DNA of 64,000 nucleotides, taken from Stenogyne calaminthoides. Taxonomy: Eukaryota; Streptophyta; Magnoliopsida; Lamiales; Lamiaceae. Shown here one piece after another: positions 35,770 to 46,840 of this stretch. The stretch covers positions 20,841,667-20,905,666 of the forward strand of contig JBBCBC010000007.1 of NCBI GenBank assembly GCA_037126765.1, given 5' to 3'. A program made the position numbers and the translations under genes. Position 1 is the stretch's first letter. Every line of letters begins with the position of its first letter. The notes beneath the pieces are model-generated. The model was not told the DNA's origin, did no database searches, and saw nothing but the letters and a program-made list of their open reading frames with translations.

Positions 35770-37822
35770 TGTTGGGAAATGAATTTAATAAAAGATATAT
35801 GATTTTGATTAAGATCCCAAAACCCCTAAGTATGACATGTTCAGAATGATCTTGATAGTTGAGTCAGGATTCTATTTTAGAGTATTCAGGATGTTATCTG
35901 CAAAATGTATAGTCAACAGATATAGTTCAGGATAGGTTTCAAGATTCGAAGAACTTCGATATGTTTTGAAGAAATGAAGTTTGATATGAAATCGAAGTAT
36001 TCAAGACTTCGATGAAATCGAGATACTAAAGACTTCGATGGGATCTTGAGTAATCAAGACTCAAAGATGAAGATTAGGTTTATCAGTCAGTATATCTGTA
36101 AAAACTTAGAAGACTCAAGACCTCAAGACCTCAAGACTCAAGACTCAAGATCAAGACTCAAGACGCAAGATCAAGACCGAATATGAAGATCAAGAATATG
36201 AAGGCACGATAATTACGAAGACTTCAAGAATGTCTTGAATGCTCAAGATGAACTGAATGTTCCGAGGCACTGAATATATCTATCTGAAGGATGCAATACT
36301 AAGAAGATCGCGATTCCTTAGAGAAATAGATATTTGCCAAGACATTCAAATGCAGACAAAAGGAACTAAGTCAGAAGTGTTGTTAAGGTTATATCAACTC
36401 AGAGTTTGTAACCAAAAGAGCCGTTGAAGTTATCTACCTTTAACTGGAGACAAAAGTCAAAAAGAGGAAGACAACATCGCACTAAACCGATAATCGACAA
36501 AGGATGTGTCGCAGAAAAAGATGTCAGAAGTACAAAAGTTCCAGACTGCAAAAAGTGAAAACCGGCTACATGAAAGGCTATTGCCTAAAACTTGTTAGGG
36601 AGTTTCAAACCCTAAATATAGCCGTTCCTCACACACCATAAGAGGAAACTCACGAATATATCTCTCCAACGGATAGTTTTCAAAAGTGACCTTGGTGTAT
36701 GCCTATAAATACTGGTGACCCTCTACATTGTAAGGTTACGGGAAATTTATACGCAACTCAAGAAGCTCAAACTTATTCTTGCAAAAGTTAAAGCACTCGA
36801 AAAACCTAGAATTTCCCAAGTGCTTCTATATTGAAGAGACCTCACTATACTAAGCCTAGCTTGATAAGATTTATCCAAAGCTTAGTCGAGATATCCTAAC
36901 CCTTTGCATTGTACTTCATTGTAAAGGATATCTCATCCTAGTTGGAAACCAACCGAGAAACCCCAAACCCTTAAGAAGGTAGTTGGAGTGTGTTTGTTGG
37001 TGAGAAGAGTTGTAAAGAGCTAGTAAACTACGCGGAGTAGTCAGAAAACTCTAGAGGAGAAGTTAGTAAGCTACAGGGGTAGTCTGAAAGCTTGTTTGTG
37101 TTGAGTAAGTAAACTACGGAGGTAGTCAGAAAGCTCAAGGTCGGGTTGAGTAAGTAAACTACGTGGAGTAGTCAGAAAACTCAGGGCTGAGTTGAGTAAG
37201 TAAACTACGCGAGGTAGTCGTAAAGCTCGAAGTGATTAGTGAATTTTCTCGAGGATCGAGAGAGAGTGGACGTAGGAGCTTGAGTCTACGAACCACTATA
37301 ATTGTTGTATTGTTTATCGCTTTTTTTTATTTGTACTTAACTATTTGCATTGACTTGATTTTGAAAGCATACTTTTCACGATATTCGGTTGGAATCAATC
37401 CTTTCGGAGTTGCATGAAAATTGAAATCACAAACTTAATCACTATTTCATAAAGGAAGGTTTTTCATCAAAGCTTAAAACGAGTATAAACTAAGGGCCAA
37501 CCATTCAAGACGATCGAAAAAGCTAGAACAGATAGTTACCAAACTGAACATACTCTTTCGAGGGTTGATGAAGTTAGTTATCGATCCAAGCAACTCAGGG
37601 ATCTCTCGACACTCAGGACTCAAATTGATTATCCGAGGTATCAAAGCGGATTTCAGGATCTTTGTCTCATGAGACTTTTGACTCGAGAGCGATCTGTGCT
37701 TCTCGAACCTAATCTTGAGGATTATCGACCCAAGTGACCTCGAAGAAAATGTTTTAAAAACACCGAACACGTGTATTCCCCCCCCCATACACGTGTAAGA
37801 CTCGTTTGCATCGGGACCAACA
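35770..37822 (+). repeat. A3 3' LTR
   Basis: 2,053 bp from TGTTGGGAAATG to GGGACCAACA, TATA box at 36704-36711, terminal hairpin with a longer C-run near 37780. It is close to the 5' LTR except in blocks where CAG/CTG sites are altered in one LTR only (35935-36250, 37200-37750). Confidence 0.95.
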
Positions 37823-37827
37823 ATAAG

Positions 37828-38834
37828 TTTGAGCTCTTGAGTTGCTTACAAATTTCCCGTAACCTTTCAATGTAGAAGGTCACAAGTATTTATAGGCATA
37901 CACCAAGGTCACTCTTTGAAAACTATCCGTTGGAGAGATAGCTTCGAGACTTTCCTCTTATGGTGTGTGATAAACGGCTATATTTAGGGTTTGACACTCC
38001 CTAACACGTTTTAGGCAATAGCCTTTCTTGTAGCCGATCTTCACTTTTTTTGCGATGCGGAACTTAGTATTTCCGACATCTTTTTTCACGACTTATCCTT
38101 TGTCGAGTGTCGATATAGTATGATCTTGTCTTCCTCTTTTTGACTTTTGTCTCCAGTTAAAGGTAGACAACTCAACGGCTCTTTTGGTTACAATCTCTGA
38201 GTGATATAACCTTAACAACACTTTGTCTTAGTTTTTTTTTGTCTGCACTTGAATGTCTGGGCAATATCTAACTTTCTAAGGAATCGCGATCTTCTCAGTA
38301 TTGCATCCTTCAGATAGATATGTTCAGTGCCTCGGAACATTCAGGTTTATACTGAGCATTCGAAGACATTATCGAAGTCTTGATAATTCATCGTGCCTTG
38401 ATATTCTTGATCTTGATTCTTGGTCTTCATCTTCGTGTCTTGAGTCTTGTGGTCTTCGAGTCTTCGAGTCCTTTACAGATGTCTTGACCGATATATCTTG
38501 AGTCTTCATCTTTGAGTCTTGATTCCTCGATTTCATCTTCGAAGTCTTGAGATCTCGATTTCATCTTTGAGTCTTGAGATATCTCGATCAATCCGAGTCT
38601 TGATTTTCTTCGTTTCATACTAAAACTTCGGTTTCTTCAGAAACTTACTGAGTTCTTCAGAACCTTCAGATCCTAACCTGATCTATATCTGCTGACTATA
38701 CATTTTGCAGATAACATCCTGAATACTCTAAAACTGAATCCTGACTCAACTATCAAGATTATTCTGAACATGTCATACTCAGGGGTTTTGGGATCTAATC
38801 AAAATCATATCTTTATTAAATTCATCTCCCAACA
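37828..38834 (-). repeat. A2 5' LTR, U3-side part
   Basis: Resumes after A3 and ends ATTCATCTCCCAACA at 38834, directly before the GTTTC duplication. Joined with 23907-24955 it gives about 2,056 bp, the same as the 3' LTR. Strongly altered at 38040-38120 and 38360-38610. Confidence 0.93.
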
Positions 38835-38839
38835 GTTTC

Positions 38840-39470
38840 CCAACTCGCTTCAAGATCTAAAGCGCAAGCCCTCAACATATCTTCCAATGTCTGTATAGTC
38901 CTCTCTGACTGTCCGTCAGTATGTGGATGATATATGCTGAAGTTCAGTTTAGTTCCCAAAGCTTGTTGAAGACTCTTCCAAAACTTTGAAGTAAAGAGAG
39001 GATCCCTATCAGAAACAATCGAAACTTGTATCCCGTGCAATCTGACTACTTCCTCCACATACAACTGGGCAAGTTTATCCAGAGGGTAAGTCATTCGTAG
39101 GGGGATGAAATGGGAGGTCTTAGTGAGTCTGTCCACAATGACCCAGATGGAATCATGATTTTTATTCGTCTTTGGAAAACCTGTGACGAAATCTATAGTG
39201 ATATTCTCCCATTTCCGTTCCGGTATCTCTAAGGGATGTAACCATCTCAATGATCGTCGATACTTTGCTTTAACTTGCTGACACGTTAAACACTTCCTTA
39301 CGAAGTGAGCTATCGATCGTTCATGTCTTTCCACCAAAAGTTCTCTCTCTTAGTCCTCGGTACATCTTTGTCTCTCCAGGATGTACGGTGTAAGGTGAAT
39401 TGTGTGCCTCTTTTAGAATCTCGTTCCTTAAAGGCTCATTCTTTGGCACACAAATTCTATCTCCAAACAT
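38840..39470 (-). pseudogene. Gypsy-1 integrase (zinc region and core)
   Basis: In 38822-39337, after a few LTR-derived codons, the frame gives the zinc-binding Cys pair (CLTCQQVK). The catalytic core follows: first Asp in ITIDFVTGFPK, second Asp in VSIVSDRDPLF, Glu in DGQSERTIQTLED. Upstream (39338-39470) the link to RNase H is in another frame. The core is intact to LDLEASWE, where A2 is inserted. The C-terminal remainder is at 10466-11189. Confidence 0.92.
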
Positions 39471-40100
39471 CTAGGTCCCATCAGCGTTCAGAATGAAACC
39501 TTTAATGGTCACTTTTCCCATTCTTGCTTGTATTCCTTCGAGAAACTTGTCCCCTTTTTGTGCATCCTTGATCTGTTCTCTCAAGGTTGGTTGCACTATG
39601 AGGGTAAAAATCATTGCGTTTGCACAATATGGCTTGATAAAACTCAAACTCATCCTAGAAAAATCCTCAATGAGAGACTTTTGTTCGGTTGGCATGACAT
39701 TGAGGTTTGTATTTCCCTTCCTACTCAGTGCGTCAGCCACTATGTTGGCCTTTCCAAGGTGATAATGGATTGTGCAATCGTAATCCTTTACCAACTCTAG
39801 CCATCTTCTTTGAAGCATGTTCAACTCTTTTTGCGTAAAGAAGTACTTTAAACTCTTGTGGTCCATGTAGATCTCACATTTTCCTCCATATAGGTAGTGA
39901 CGCCATATCTTTAATGCATGGACCACTGCAGCTAATTCCAAATCATGAGTTGGATAATTTTGTTCATGAGGTTTTAATTGTCGGGACAAGTATGCAACGA
40001 CCTTTCCGTGTTGCATAAGGACACATCGTAATCCTGATAAAGATGCATCGGCGTAAATCATGTATCCCTTGGTTCCATTGGGAATGGTTAGCACTGGCAA
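39471..40100 (-). pseudogene. Gypsy-1 RNase H
   Basis: Ty3-type RNase H: YADASLSGLRCVLMQHGK, YLSRQLKPHEQNYPTHDLE (catalytic Asp and Glu), DHKSLKYFFTQKELNMLQRR and GKANIVADALSRK. The frame is open for 209 residues and then passes toward the integrase zinc domain. Confidence 0.92.
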
Positions 40101-41033
40101 TGAGGTTAATCTCTTTTTTTTCAGTTCTTGAAAACTTTCCTCACAAGCCGTTGTCCAGACAAACTTCTCATTTTTCTTCGTTAAATTAGTTAACGATTTT
40201 GCATTCGTGAGAAATCTTCTATAAATCTCTGGTAATAACCTACTAATACAAGAAAACTTTGTATTTCATTGGCGTTAGTCGCTAATCCAAGAAAACTTCG
40301 TATTTCATTGGCGTTAGTCAGAGTTTTCCAATCCATTATCGCATCTAGCTTCGCGGATCCATCTCAATACCTTTTGCCGAGATTATGTGTCCCAAAAAAA
40401 ATACAAATCGATCAATCCAAAACTCGCACTTACTGAATTTTGCGTACAATTTCTCTCTCCTCATTGTTTCCATGACGATTTTGAGGTGTCCCTCATGTTC
40501 TTCCTTATTCTTTGAATACACCAAAACATCATCGATGAACACAATGACAAACTGATCCAAGTATGGATGGAACACTCGATTCATTAAGTCCATAAACACT
40601 GCGGGTGCGTTTTTCAGTCCAAACGGCATTACTGTGAGCTCGTAGTGTCCATACGTGTCCTAAAAGACGTCTTTGGAATATCACTTCCCTTGACTTTTAG
40701 TTGATGATAGCCCGATCTCAAATCAAATTTTTTTTTTTGAGAAAACACTTGCGTTCTTTAATTGATCGAATAAATCCTCAATTCTTTGTAGAGGGTACTT
40801 ATTCTTAATGGTTAGCTGATTCAGGCCTCGGTAATCGATACACATCCTTAGTGAACCGTCTTTCTTTTTCACAAATAAGACAGGTGCTCCCCACGAAGAA
40901 ACACTGGGCCTAATGAATTTCTTGTCTAGTAATTCTTGCAGTTGTTCATTTAACTCTTGCAATTCCTTTGGCGCCATCCTGTATGGTGCCTTTGACACAG
41001 GCGTTGCTCTGGGTATCAACTCAATGGCAAATT
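40101..41033 (-). pseudogene. Gypsy-1 reverse transcriptase
   Basis: Two main frames. 40723-41019 contains PYRMAPKELQELNEQLQELL and VKKKDGSLRMCIDYRGLNQ with KYPLQRIEDL. 40345-40629 contains MPFGLKNAPAVFMDLMNRVF and the catalytic FIDDVLVYSK. Frames break near 40640-40725, where a T-run is present, and near 40360. A 40-bp tandem duplication at 40241-40319 lies in the connection domain. Confidence 0.9.
40241..40319. repeat. 40-bp tandem duplication inside Gypsy-1 pol
   Basis: Two adjacent copies sharing CAAGAAAACTT-GTATTTCATT and GGCGTTAGTC (40241-40280 and 40281-40319), differing at a few bases. It disrupts the RT/RNase H connection frame. Confidence 0.85.
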
Positions 41034-42261
41034 CTACTTGGCGATCTGGGGTATCCCAGATAGGTCTTCAGGAAAAACGCCGAGGAAGTCTCTCACAATC
41101 GGCACTTTCGTTGGTAACTCCTTATCTTTTGTTACCTTGGAAATGTTGATTAAATATCCCTGACTTCCTCCTTGGCCTTGCATAGGAATATTTCTTCTTG
41201 GTGGTCCGGGAGGGTTGTTGTTTCCTCTCGGAGGTGGTCGAACTTGGTTATTCCCCGTTGGTGGTGGTCTGACCTGATGGTTCTCTACTAGTGGTCGCCC
41301 ACTGGGTGGTACGGGGTATTCAATAACTCGATGACCCGGTTGCTGACAACGATAACATGTCCCAATTCCTTTCAGGCATTGCCCTGGGTGTCTTTTCCCA
41401 CAAGTATTACACACTGGAGCCATTTTAGGAATAACCTGAGCATTGTAGTTGTTATTCCTTGCGTGCTAGTTCTAATTTCTCTTAAAGTTTGGGTGCCAAT
41501 TTTTATTAGGGGCCAAGGATGGTGGAGCTGATTTAAACTCTAGTCCCATCCAGATCGAGATACTGAGGCTCGATCAAAGATTTCGTGATAACTCGGAAGT
41601 TCCAATCCGGCTACTACTCCTCCAACTTCGGGCCCTAAGCCTCTTTCAAATCTCCTTACTTCCCTTCTATCATCATCTACTAGATGTGGAACATACCTAG
41701 ACAATTTGTTGAAACATTTCTCGTATTCAGTTACTGAGAAACTTCCATGTTTGAGATTCACAAACTCAATCTCCTTCCCATTGCGGAGAACTTCGGGAAA
41801 ACATCGGTCCATAACAGCGTGTTTGAACCTAACCCAAGTGAGAGCTTGTCTTTTCTCAACATCAAGTGTGCACTCATAGGATTCCCACCATTGAGCAGCA
41901 TCTTCAGCTAACCGGAATTGAGCACATGAGACTTTCTATGCATCAGTCAAACCCATATTCTTATATATGACCTCAACTTCAGTGATCCATTCTTCGGTTT
42001 CCATAGGTCCTTCATTACCTTTGAAACGGAGTGGCTGCATACGCCGAAACTGTTCGACGACTTTGTTAGTAAGGAAAATTTGGGGGTACGGGTGCAGCCG
42101 GGGCTAGTGGTTGCTGTTGTTGCATAAAGTTTCGCAGAGAGTCAAAGAACTCTCATACCATGTCGGCTCCAATTGTCATGTTTTTGGTGTTCAAGTCCAA
42201 CTAATTCCTTGGAAGGTTCACACATTCTTTCTCCATTACTGCGGTTTCGAGTGTTCACCAT
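41034..42261 (-). pseudogene. gag: Gypsy-1 gag with zinc knuckles; protease missing
   Basis: The likely start is MVNTRNRSNGE at 42261. Around 41820-42060 the retrotransposon gag domain is readable (PLRFKGNEGPMETEEWI, DAAQWWESYECTLD), with one stop at 41936-41938. The frame continues (41540-41812) as FSVTEYEKCFNKLSRYVPHL. Two Cys-rich knuckles follow (CNTCGKRHPGQC; CYRCQQPGHRVIEY, where the last Cys is Tyr). After a Pro/Arg-rich stretch the same frame passes straight to the N-terminus of RT (VRDFLGVFPEDLSGIP). No aspartic protease motif lies between, so the protease domain appears deleted. Confidence 0.87.
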
Positions 42262-43404
42262 TATGCTTGTAGGTTTATCTATCCTTAATGGTTCACTTCT
42301 AATGTAGCCACAAATTCTCCTATGATTTCCTTTTGAATCTTGGTAGCATTTCTTACTCGTTAATTGCATGATTAAAAGAAATCTGTAACTTGGTAAGTAA
42401 TTATCCCAAAATTTCTACTCCTATATGGTATTTTTCGTTCCTACCTTTAATAGAAAAAGAAATACGATTCTTCCAATCTAGTTTCGATCCAGTATTAGTC
42501 TTGCACTTGTCATAGCTTAAAGTGGAAGGATATTTTAGCTTACATAAAGGTCTCAACTTGATAATAAGGAGAATCTCTAATTTCAACCTATAATAGATGC
42601 ACAACCACCAACACACATATGCGATCACACATTCACGAGCACACGCTACCGCGGTCAGCGGCTCAGTGACAATAATCAAGCAATAGTGCATTAATTGGTA
42701 GTACCATTGTGGAAAGATAAAGGCTAAGGCCTGTATCATCAAAGCAAGTTATTACATTTCCAAAACCTTAACATCATCAACAAGTTCAAACTTATCTTCT
42801 ACTAAACCCATCTCACTGTTTCAAATATATAAGCAATTCCCCCAAGTGATACTTCCTACATGGCAGTGAAATTCATGGATGTAAAATCATTTCATCCTTC
42901 TTTTGAACATAAACCCTTATAGAAACTTTCTTAAACATTTCACTTGTATACGAGGAAATAAAGTAGATCACTTTTCATACGTAACACTTGTATCATAACT
43001 TCCAAAATTTTTTCAACCCATAAAGATGTTTTCATGACTACTTGGAAGTCATTTCATAAATATTCGCATCACAACATAACTTATTCCTTTCTTCCTTTCA
43101 TAACTTGTCGTGTCAAAGCATGTCTTCCTCTTCTTTCATAACTTCCAAAATTTGATGCGAGTCATAATTCTTTAAAATATTTTCATTTCATAACCCCACG
43201 TAAAAACTTTGAAAATACGCACATACCTCAAGGGTGCTCGGCTTGCTGCAAAAGACACATTTCCCACTTTACTTTTCTTCTCAAATATAAAATATGTCTT
43301 TCACTCCATTAGAAATATTGAAAGGAAAAAGTTTATATTTTCTTCATAAAGAATTTTGAAAGTGAACTTCAAATAAATTTTTTTTTCCGAAGAGTTGAAC
43401 ATAG
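42262..43404 (-). other. Gypsy-1 5' leader
   Basis: About 1.1 kb, AT-rich, between primer-binding site and gag. No credible ORF; the 42401-42742 frame has no recognisable domain. Long leaders are usual in this group. Confidence 0.6.
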
Positions 43405-43416
43405 GCTCTGATACCA
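43405..43416 (-). other. Gypsy-1 primer-binding site
   Basis: Plus-strand GCTCTGATACCA, the complement of TGGTATCAGAGC (initiator tRNA-Met). It lies two bases from the LTR edge TGTGTCGCCCCG at 43419. Confidence 0.88.
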
Positions 43417-43418
43417 CC

Positions 43419-43555
43419 TGTGTCGCCCCGTTTCCAGAATGAAGCCCTCTGCGACTTAAACACTCTAGATCCGGTTTGCCACTTTAGTGAACGTAAAATC
43501 TGAGCCTAAAAATTTCTTTTAAAATAAAACAAAAACTTGGTATGACTGCGGATTT
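43419..43555 (-). repeat. Gypsy-1 5' LTR, U5-side remnant
   Basis: Starts TGTGTCGCCCCG next to the primer-binding site. LTR sequence is recognisable only for about 130 bp. Beyond this Gypsy-2 coding sequence begins, so the rest of the LTR is lost. The exact junction, between about 43540 and 43620, cannot be fixed without a full LTR copy. Confidence 0.6.
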
Positions 43556-44223
43556 TTCATAGTACTGCCAACAAAATAACTATCATTAATTATAAAATAA
43601 AAATTATTATTATGTGCGATATAACCTTCATCATCATTTAGGCGAATTTCGTCAAACGCCGTATCAAGGCCAAAAAAATTGGCATCATTATCAACTTCCG
43701 TATCAAAAACTTGATATGACTTGTCTCCGGGCTCGGTGTCATAAACAGAAAACACGAAATCACTTATGGACTGCTCTTCCTCTTCATCATAAATAGGTGG
43801 TCCATCGTACTCAAAAGAATGCTTAGATCCGTCTGAAAAAATTGACTCATTATCCTCTACCTCCACAAATTAATTCTCACGTGAAGAACTATTTTTTTCC
43901 TTAAAATTAACATTGAAAATAAACTGCCCATCCCCAATATATGCATTAGAAAAATGGGAAGGTCCAAATTCATCCTTCTTAAAATTAAATTCAGGCCCAA
44001 GGAATTCAATTTCCAATTTTTCTACAGACCCACATCGGCCTCCATCTTTACACTCACTTAAAGTCCCTGTTTGCATATTAGAATTAATAGGATAAGACTC
44101 AACGTAAGTAATGGAGTTATTCTCCACGTTATCAAAGTCAGGCACAACGAACTCATCTTCCAATTTTCTGATAGGCCCAGCCTCATGATAAATATTTTGA
44201 TGCCCAAGACCTCCTTTCCCCAT
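43519..44223 (-). pseudogene. Gypsy-2 acidic ORFs
   Basis: Two frames separated by one stop (43870-44223, then 43519-43866). They encode an acidic, Asp/Glu/Asn-rich protein with runs such as YDEEEEQSISDFVFSVYDTE. The last 20 or so residues probably read Gypsy-1 LTR. No domain recognised. Similar acidic tracts occur in Gypsy polyproteins between gag and protease. Function unknown. Confidence 0.5.
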
Positions 44224-44895
44224 TAATGGGCCAAACGCGTATTAGGGTAGTATGCATCAATTCAGCCGCATCATCATCAACATCAACGGCGGCCAAAGGT
44301 GAGAAAAAATCCGGCGGCTCCTTTCTCACGGTAGGATGCGACTCCTGCTGGTCCCAATCGGTGTCCATGGTGCTGCAACGTTGCAGTTTCTGGGGTGATG
44401 CCATCAGCGCGGTGGCAGGGCGCACTGGTGCAGCGGCGTTCTGGTTCGAACGATTGCCGTCGTCGAAATCAGCGAAATCGAATGGTCTAAATCTCGCCAT
44501 AAGTTCCTTTTTGAAATCCTTCCACCGAACGATCCGTCCTTGCTTCCGATATAACCTGTTAATCCATTGCCACCAAATAGTCACATCTCCTTTCATATAA
44601 CGAGTTACATAACGTCCCTATCTTCCCCCGTGGTATTTCAAGCAAAGGCAAATTATTGGTTATTTCGTCTTAACCATGATTTTGGGTTACTACCGTTGAA
44701 CGTAGGGCAGGTTAATTTGGGCCTCCCCCTTCTCCGGTATCCCCCGTTCACATCTTCCCTATCCTGACGTCGGGTAAGGTTGATTTTCTCTATTTCTGGG
44801 GAATCAGATTCTTCAGACGAAGAATCCTCATCACTCATCCTTCTGGATGAAGAATCCGCACTACACTTCTTCTTCTCCTTGTGAGTTCCCGCCAT
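44183..44895 (-). pseudogene. gag: Gypsy-2 gag, N-terminal part
   Basis: 44653-44895 starts MAGTHKEKKK and contains GRPKLTCPTFNGSNPKSWL, the beginning of a retrotransposon gag domain. After about 55 bp without frame, 44183-44596 continues with GDVTIWWQWINRLYRKQGR and FKKELMARFRPFDFADF, the middle of that domain. The usual second half of gag is then replaced by a Pro/Asp-rich sequence without homology I can recognise. A deletion of about 60 residues between the two pieces is likely. Confidence 0.75.
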
Positions 44896-44946
44896 TGCTC
44901 GTATTCCTTTCGCGATTCTCGTCTACTCTCAATGAAAGTACCAATT

Positions 44947-45393
44947 TGATGAGAACCACGATCGCAAAACACAAATAATACGCAAAGAACGATAATAATT
45001 GTTGCCCCAACTCAGGTTGGCAAGAAACAATTAGGTTTTGACAAAGTTGCCAAAGGGGTTTTTATTAATTTTCTGCTTGAAAAACAGAGAAAAACGTCCT
45101 AAGTATTTATAGGACAAAAACAGGATCAAATCTGCCCAAAAATGATTAAATCTCACCCTAAATCTATACGCGATATATTTGAACGAAAATTAAAGGATAA
45201 AAACGAAATCTAGCCTATAAAATAAATAAAAACAGAAAAGATATGATAATCTTGATTTTTCTTGTGAATCTTGCCAAATATTGGAATATATCTTGGAAAA
45301 TCTTGCCCATTAACTTTAATTGCAAAATTAGGACAATTTCTTGCCATATAATCTTGCACGTATTATTGGGTCCAAAAATCCTTGTTCGCGTCA
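44947..45393 (-). repeat. Gypsy-2 5' LTR
   Basis: 447 bp. On the minus strand it starts TGACGCGAACAAGG and ends GGTTCTCATCA (TG...CA). It is followed by AATTGGTACTTTCATTGAG, the leader found after LTRs of several plant Gypsy families. No target duplication could be checked because the other end is missing. Confidence 0.7.
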
Positions 45394-46394
45394 GGGACAA
45401 GCGACGTGGTGGTCAATGCAGATATTTATGATAGCATGTGATATGGCTAGAGTAGGAGGATTGGTTAGATGTAAATTTGACGATTGGAATAGCTTAAATC
45501 GTTTGAGCACCACTATTTATATTATGAGGTCAAGATCATATTTTTTTATTTATTATTTGATTTTTTAATAAAAATCAGGTAGACATTTTTTATGAGCATA
45601 TATTCCTTATGGATCGCCTCAAACATAATGTGCATTATGCGCATGCATAATATATAGATATAAAAATACCTGTCCATACTTCTCAAATATAAAATAATCC
45701 TTTTAAATGTAAAATAAAAATATATTTTAATAAAAATATAATACGTAGGAGTATTTGTTTTACGAGATGTTAATGACCGGTGTGAATGGGCCGGATCAAG
45801 CCAATAGCCCGACAGACATAAATTGTTCGACAAGAGTAGGAATTGTTACAAGTGAAAGCGCCGGTGACTCGGAGAGAGCTAATCCTAATGTACATGCATT
45901 TAATGCGGCCGTACACATTAAATCTCCTATAGAAGCACCAGCTCAGTGATTGACCGAGAGATAAGCGGTCAAGAGCCTGAACGTACCATTAAATGCTTCA
46001 GCAGAAGTCCAAATTCGGTAACTAGATGAGGGATCCGCGTCCAATAGAGAGACAAGTGTAGGCCTGTGGTGAATAGACCACTCCAAGTATACTCCTCTTT
46101 TGTCTCATGACACGTGTAAGACTGTGATCTCAAATCTAAATTCAAGGGCTGAGATTGGCCTAGTCAAACACAAATTATACTTCCTATAAATAGGGTATTT
46201 AACCTAAAAATGGAGTTTGGTCTCCACATTCATTACACAATCAATCGGGGCAGATATAGAAATCTATAATAGAGTGGGCTAGAAAGTAAATTTTATAAGG
46301 TTCAACAAAATTTATCTTCAATATTCATTATTTTGTTATTCATAAATTTTATAAGTATTAGGTAAGGTTCAACATTCTTATTTTGCAATATTCA
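45394..46394. other. intergenic, no gene seen
   Basis: AT-rich, with a less AT-rich part at 45770-46080 that has no recognisable protein. TATAAATA at 46185-46192 with a following leader-like sequence resembles a promoter, but no gene or LTR end could be attached to it. Confidence 0.5.
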
Positions 46395-46620
46395 TTACAA
46401 AAAAAAAATTCATTTAACGAGGGGATGCCCTCGTTAAATTGATTTAACAAGGGTATCAACGAGAGCGAATAACCGTTGATAATTTTCTTCTCGCTACGTT
46501 TAAAGAGGGCAGTCACAGACCCTCGATGTTAACAAGGGCAAATGCGGCCGCGGTATTAAATGGGGCAATTTTGCACTCGATCGCTAAACAAAGGATACGA
46601 TCAATTTTCTAATTTTAATG
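46395..46620. mobile_element. putative DNA-transposon terminal region
   Basis: ATTACAAAAAAAAAATTCA followed by inverted AACGAGGG...CCCTCGTTAA and several AACAAGGG/CGAGGG-type motifs. About 75 bp of it (46528-46605, GTTAACAAGGGCAAA, GGGCAATTTTGCACTCG) recurs in direct orientation at 48555-48618. Subterminal repeats of this sort fit a CACTA-like element end. No transposase was found between the copies. Confidence 0.4.
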
Positions 46621-46626
46621 TTGAGT

Positions 46627-46840
46627 AGGCCCTTTGTGTACCAGGTGCACCTGCAACTTAAGTGTATTTTTAAAATGTGTTCAACTAGTTTTCATGAAAC
46701 GTTCAACTTGTTTACACTGAAACGTACAACTTATTTTATAATGAACGTGTATAACGTTTCAATGTAAACAAGTTGCATGTTTAAAAAATAGACTTAAATT
46801 GCGCGATGCACCCGATACATACAAAACTTTATTTTTGTTG
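46627..46840. mobile_element. MITE copy 1 (inverted relative to 52060-52225)
   Basis: Imperfect terminal inverted repeats of about 33 bp: ACCAGGTGCACCTGCAACTT on the left, and on the right the complement of ATCGGGTGCATCGCGCAATT. The interior has repeated ACGTTCAACTTGTTT-like text. A related copy lies in opposite orientation at 52060-52225. Confidence 0.55.

Larger units (their letters stand above)
24956..37822 (+). mobile_element. Copia A3, nested in the 5' LTR of A2
   Basis: Plus-strand family-A element of 12,867 bp, flanked by ATAAG (24951-24955, 37823-37827), beginning TGTTGGGAG and ending GGGACCAACA. It has both LTRs (2,002 and 2,053 bp), primer-binding site, polypurine tract, most of pol and ORF-X. 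Gag has a deletion of about 1.5 kb. It is the youngest insertion of the stack because it interrupts A2, which itself interrupts Gypsy-1. Confidence 0.96.
11195..38834 (-). mobile_element. Copia A2, near-complete element with nested A3
   Basis: Minus-strand family-A element flanked by the duplication GTTTC (11190-11194, 38835-38839). It broke the Gypsy-1 integrase between WE and the next codons. Its 3' LTR is at 11195-13251. The 5' LTR is 23907-24955 plus 37828-38834, split by A3. Without A3 and one ATAAG copy the element is about 14.8 kb. Internal order on the minus strand: gag, protease, integrase, RT, RNase H, ORF-X, polypurine tract. The terminal dinucleotide at 11195 is TA instead of TG. 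Gag-pol is scrambled in blocks while ORF-X keeps one frame. Confidence 0.95.
43519..45393 (-). mobile_element. Gypsy-2 fragment: LTR, leader and gag-like region
   Basis: Minus-strand 5' end of another LTR element. The LTR (44947-45393) is followed by a short leader and coding pieces down to 43519. No protease, RT or integrase follows. It is either a truncated Gypsy or a non-autonomous element with its own short coding region. No second LTR or target duplication was found. Confidence 0.65.

Noticed and set aside
45755..45949. 64-codon ORF in less AT-rich DNA
   Set aside because: No homology recognised and no start or stop context; left as intergenic.
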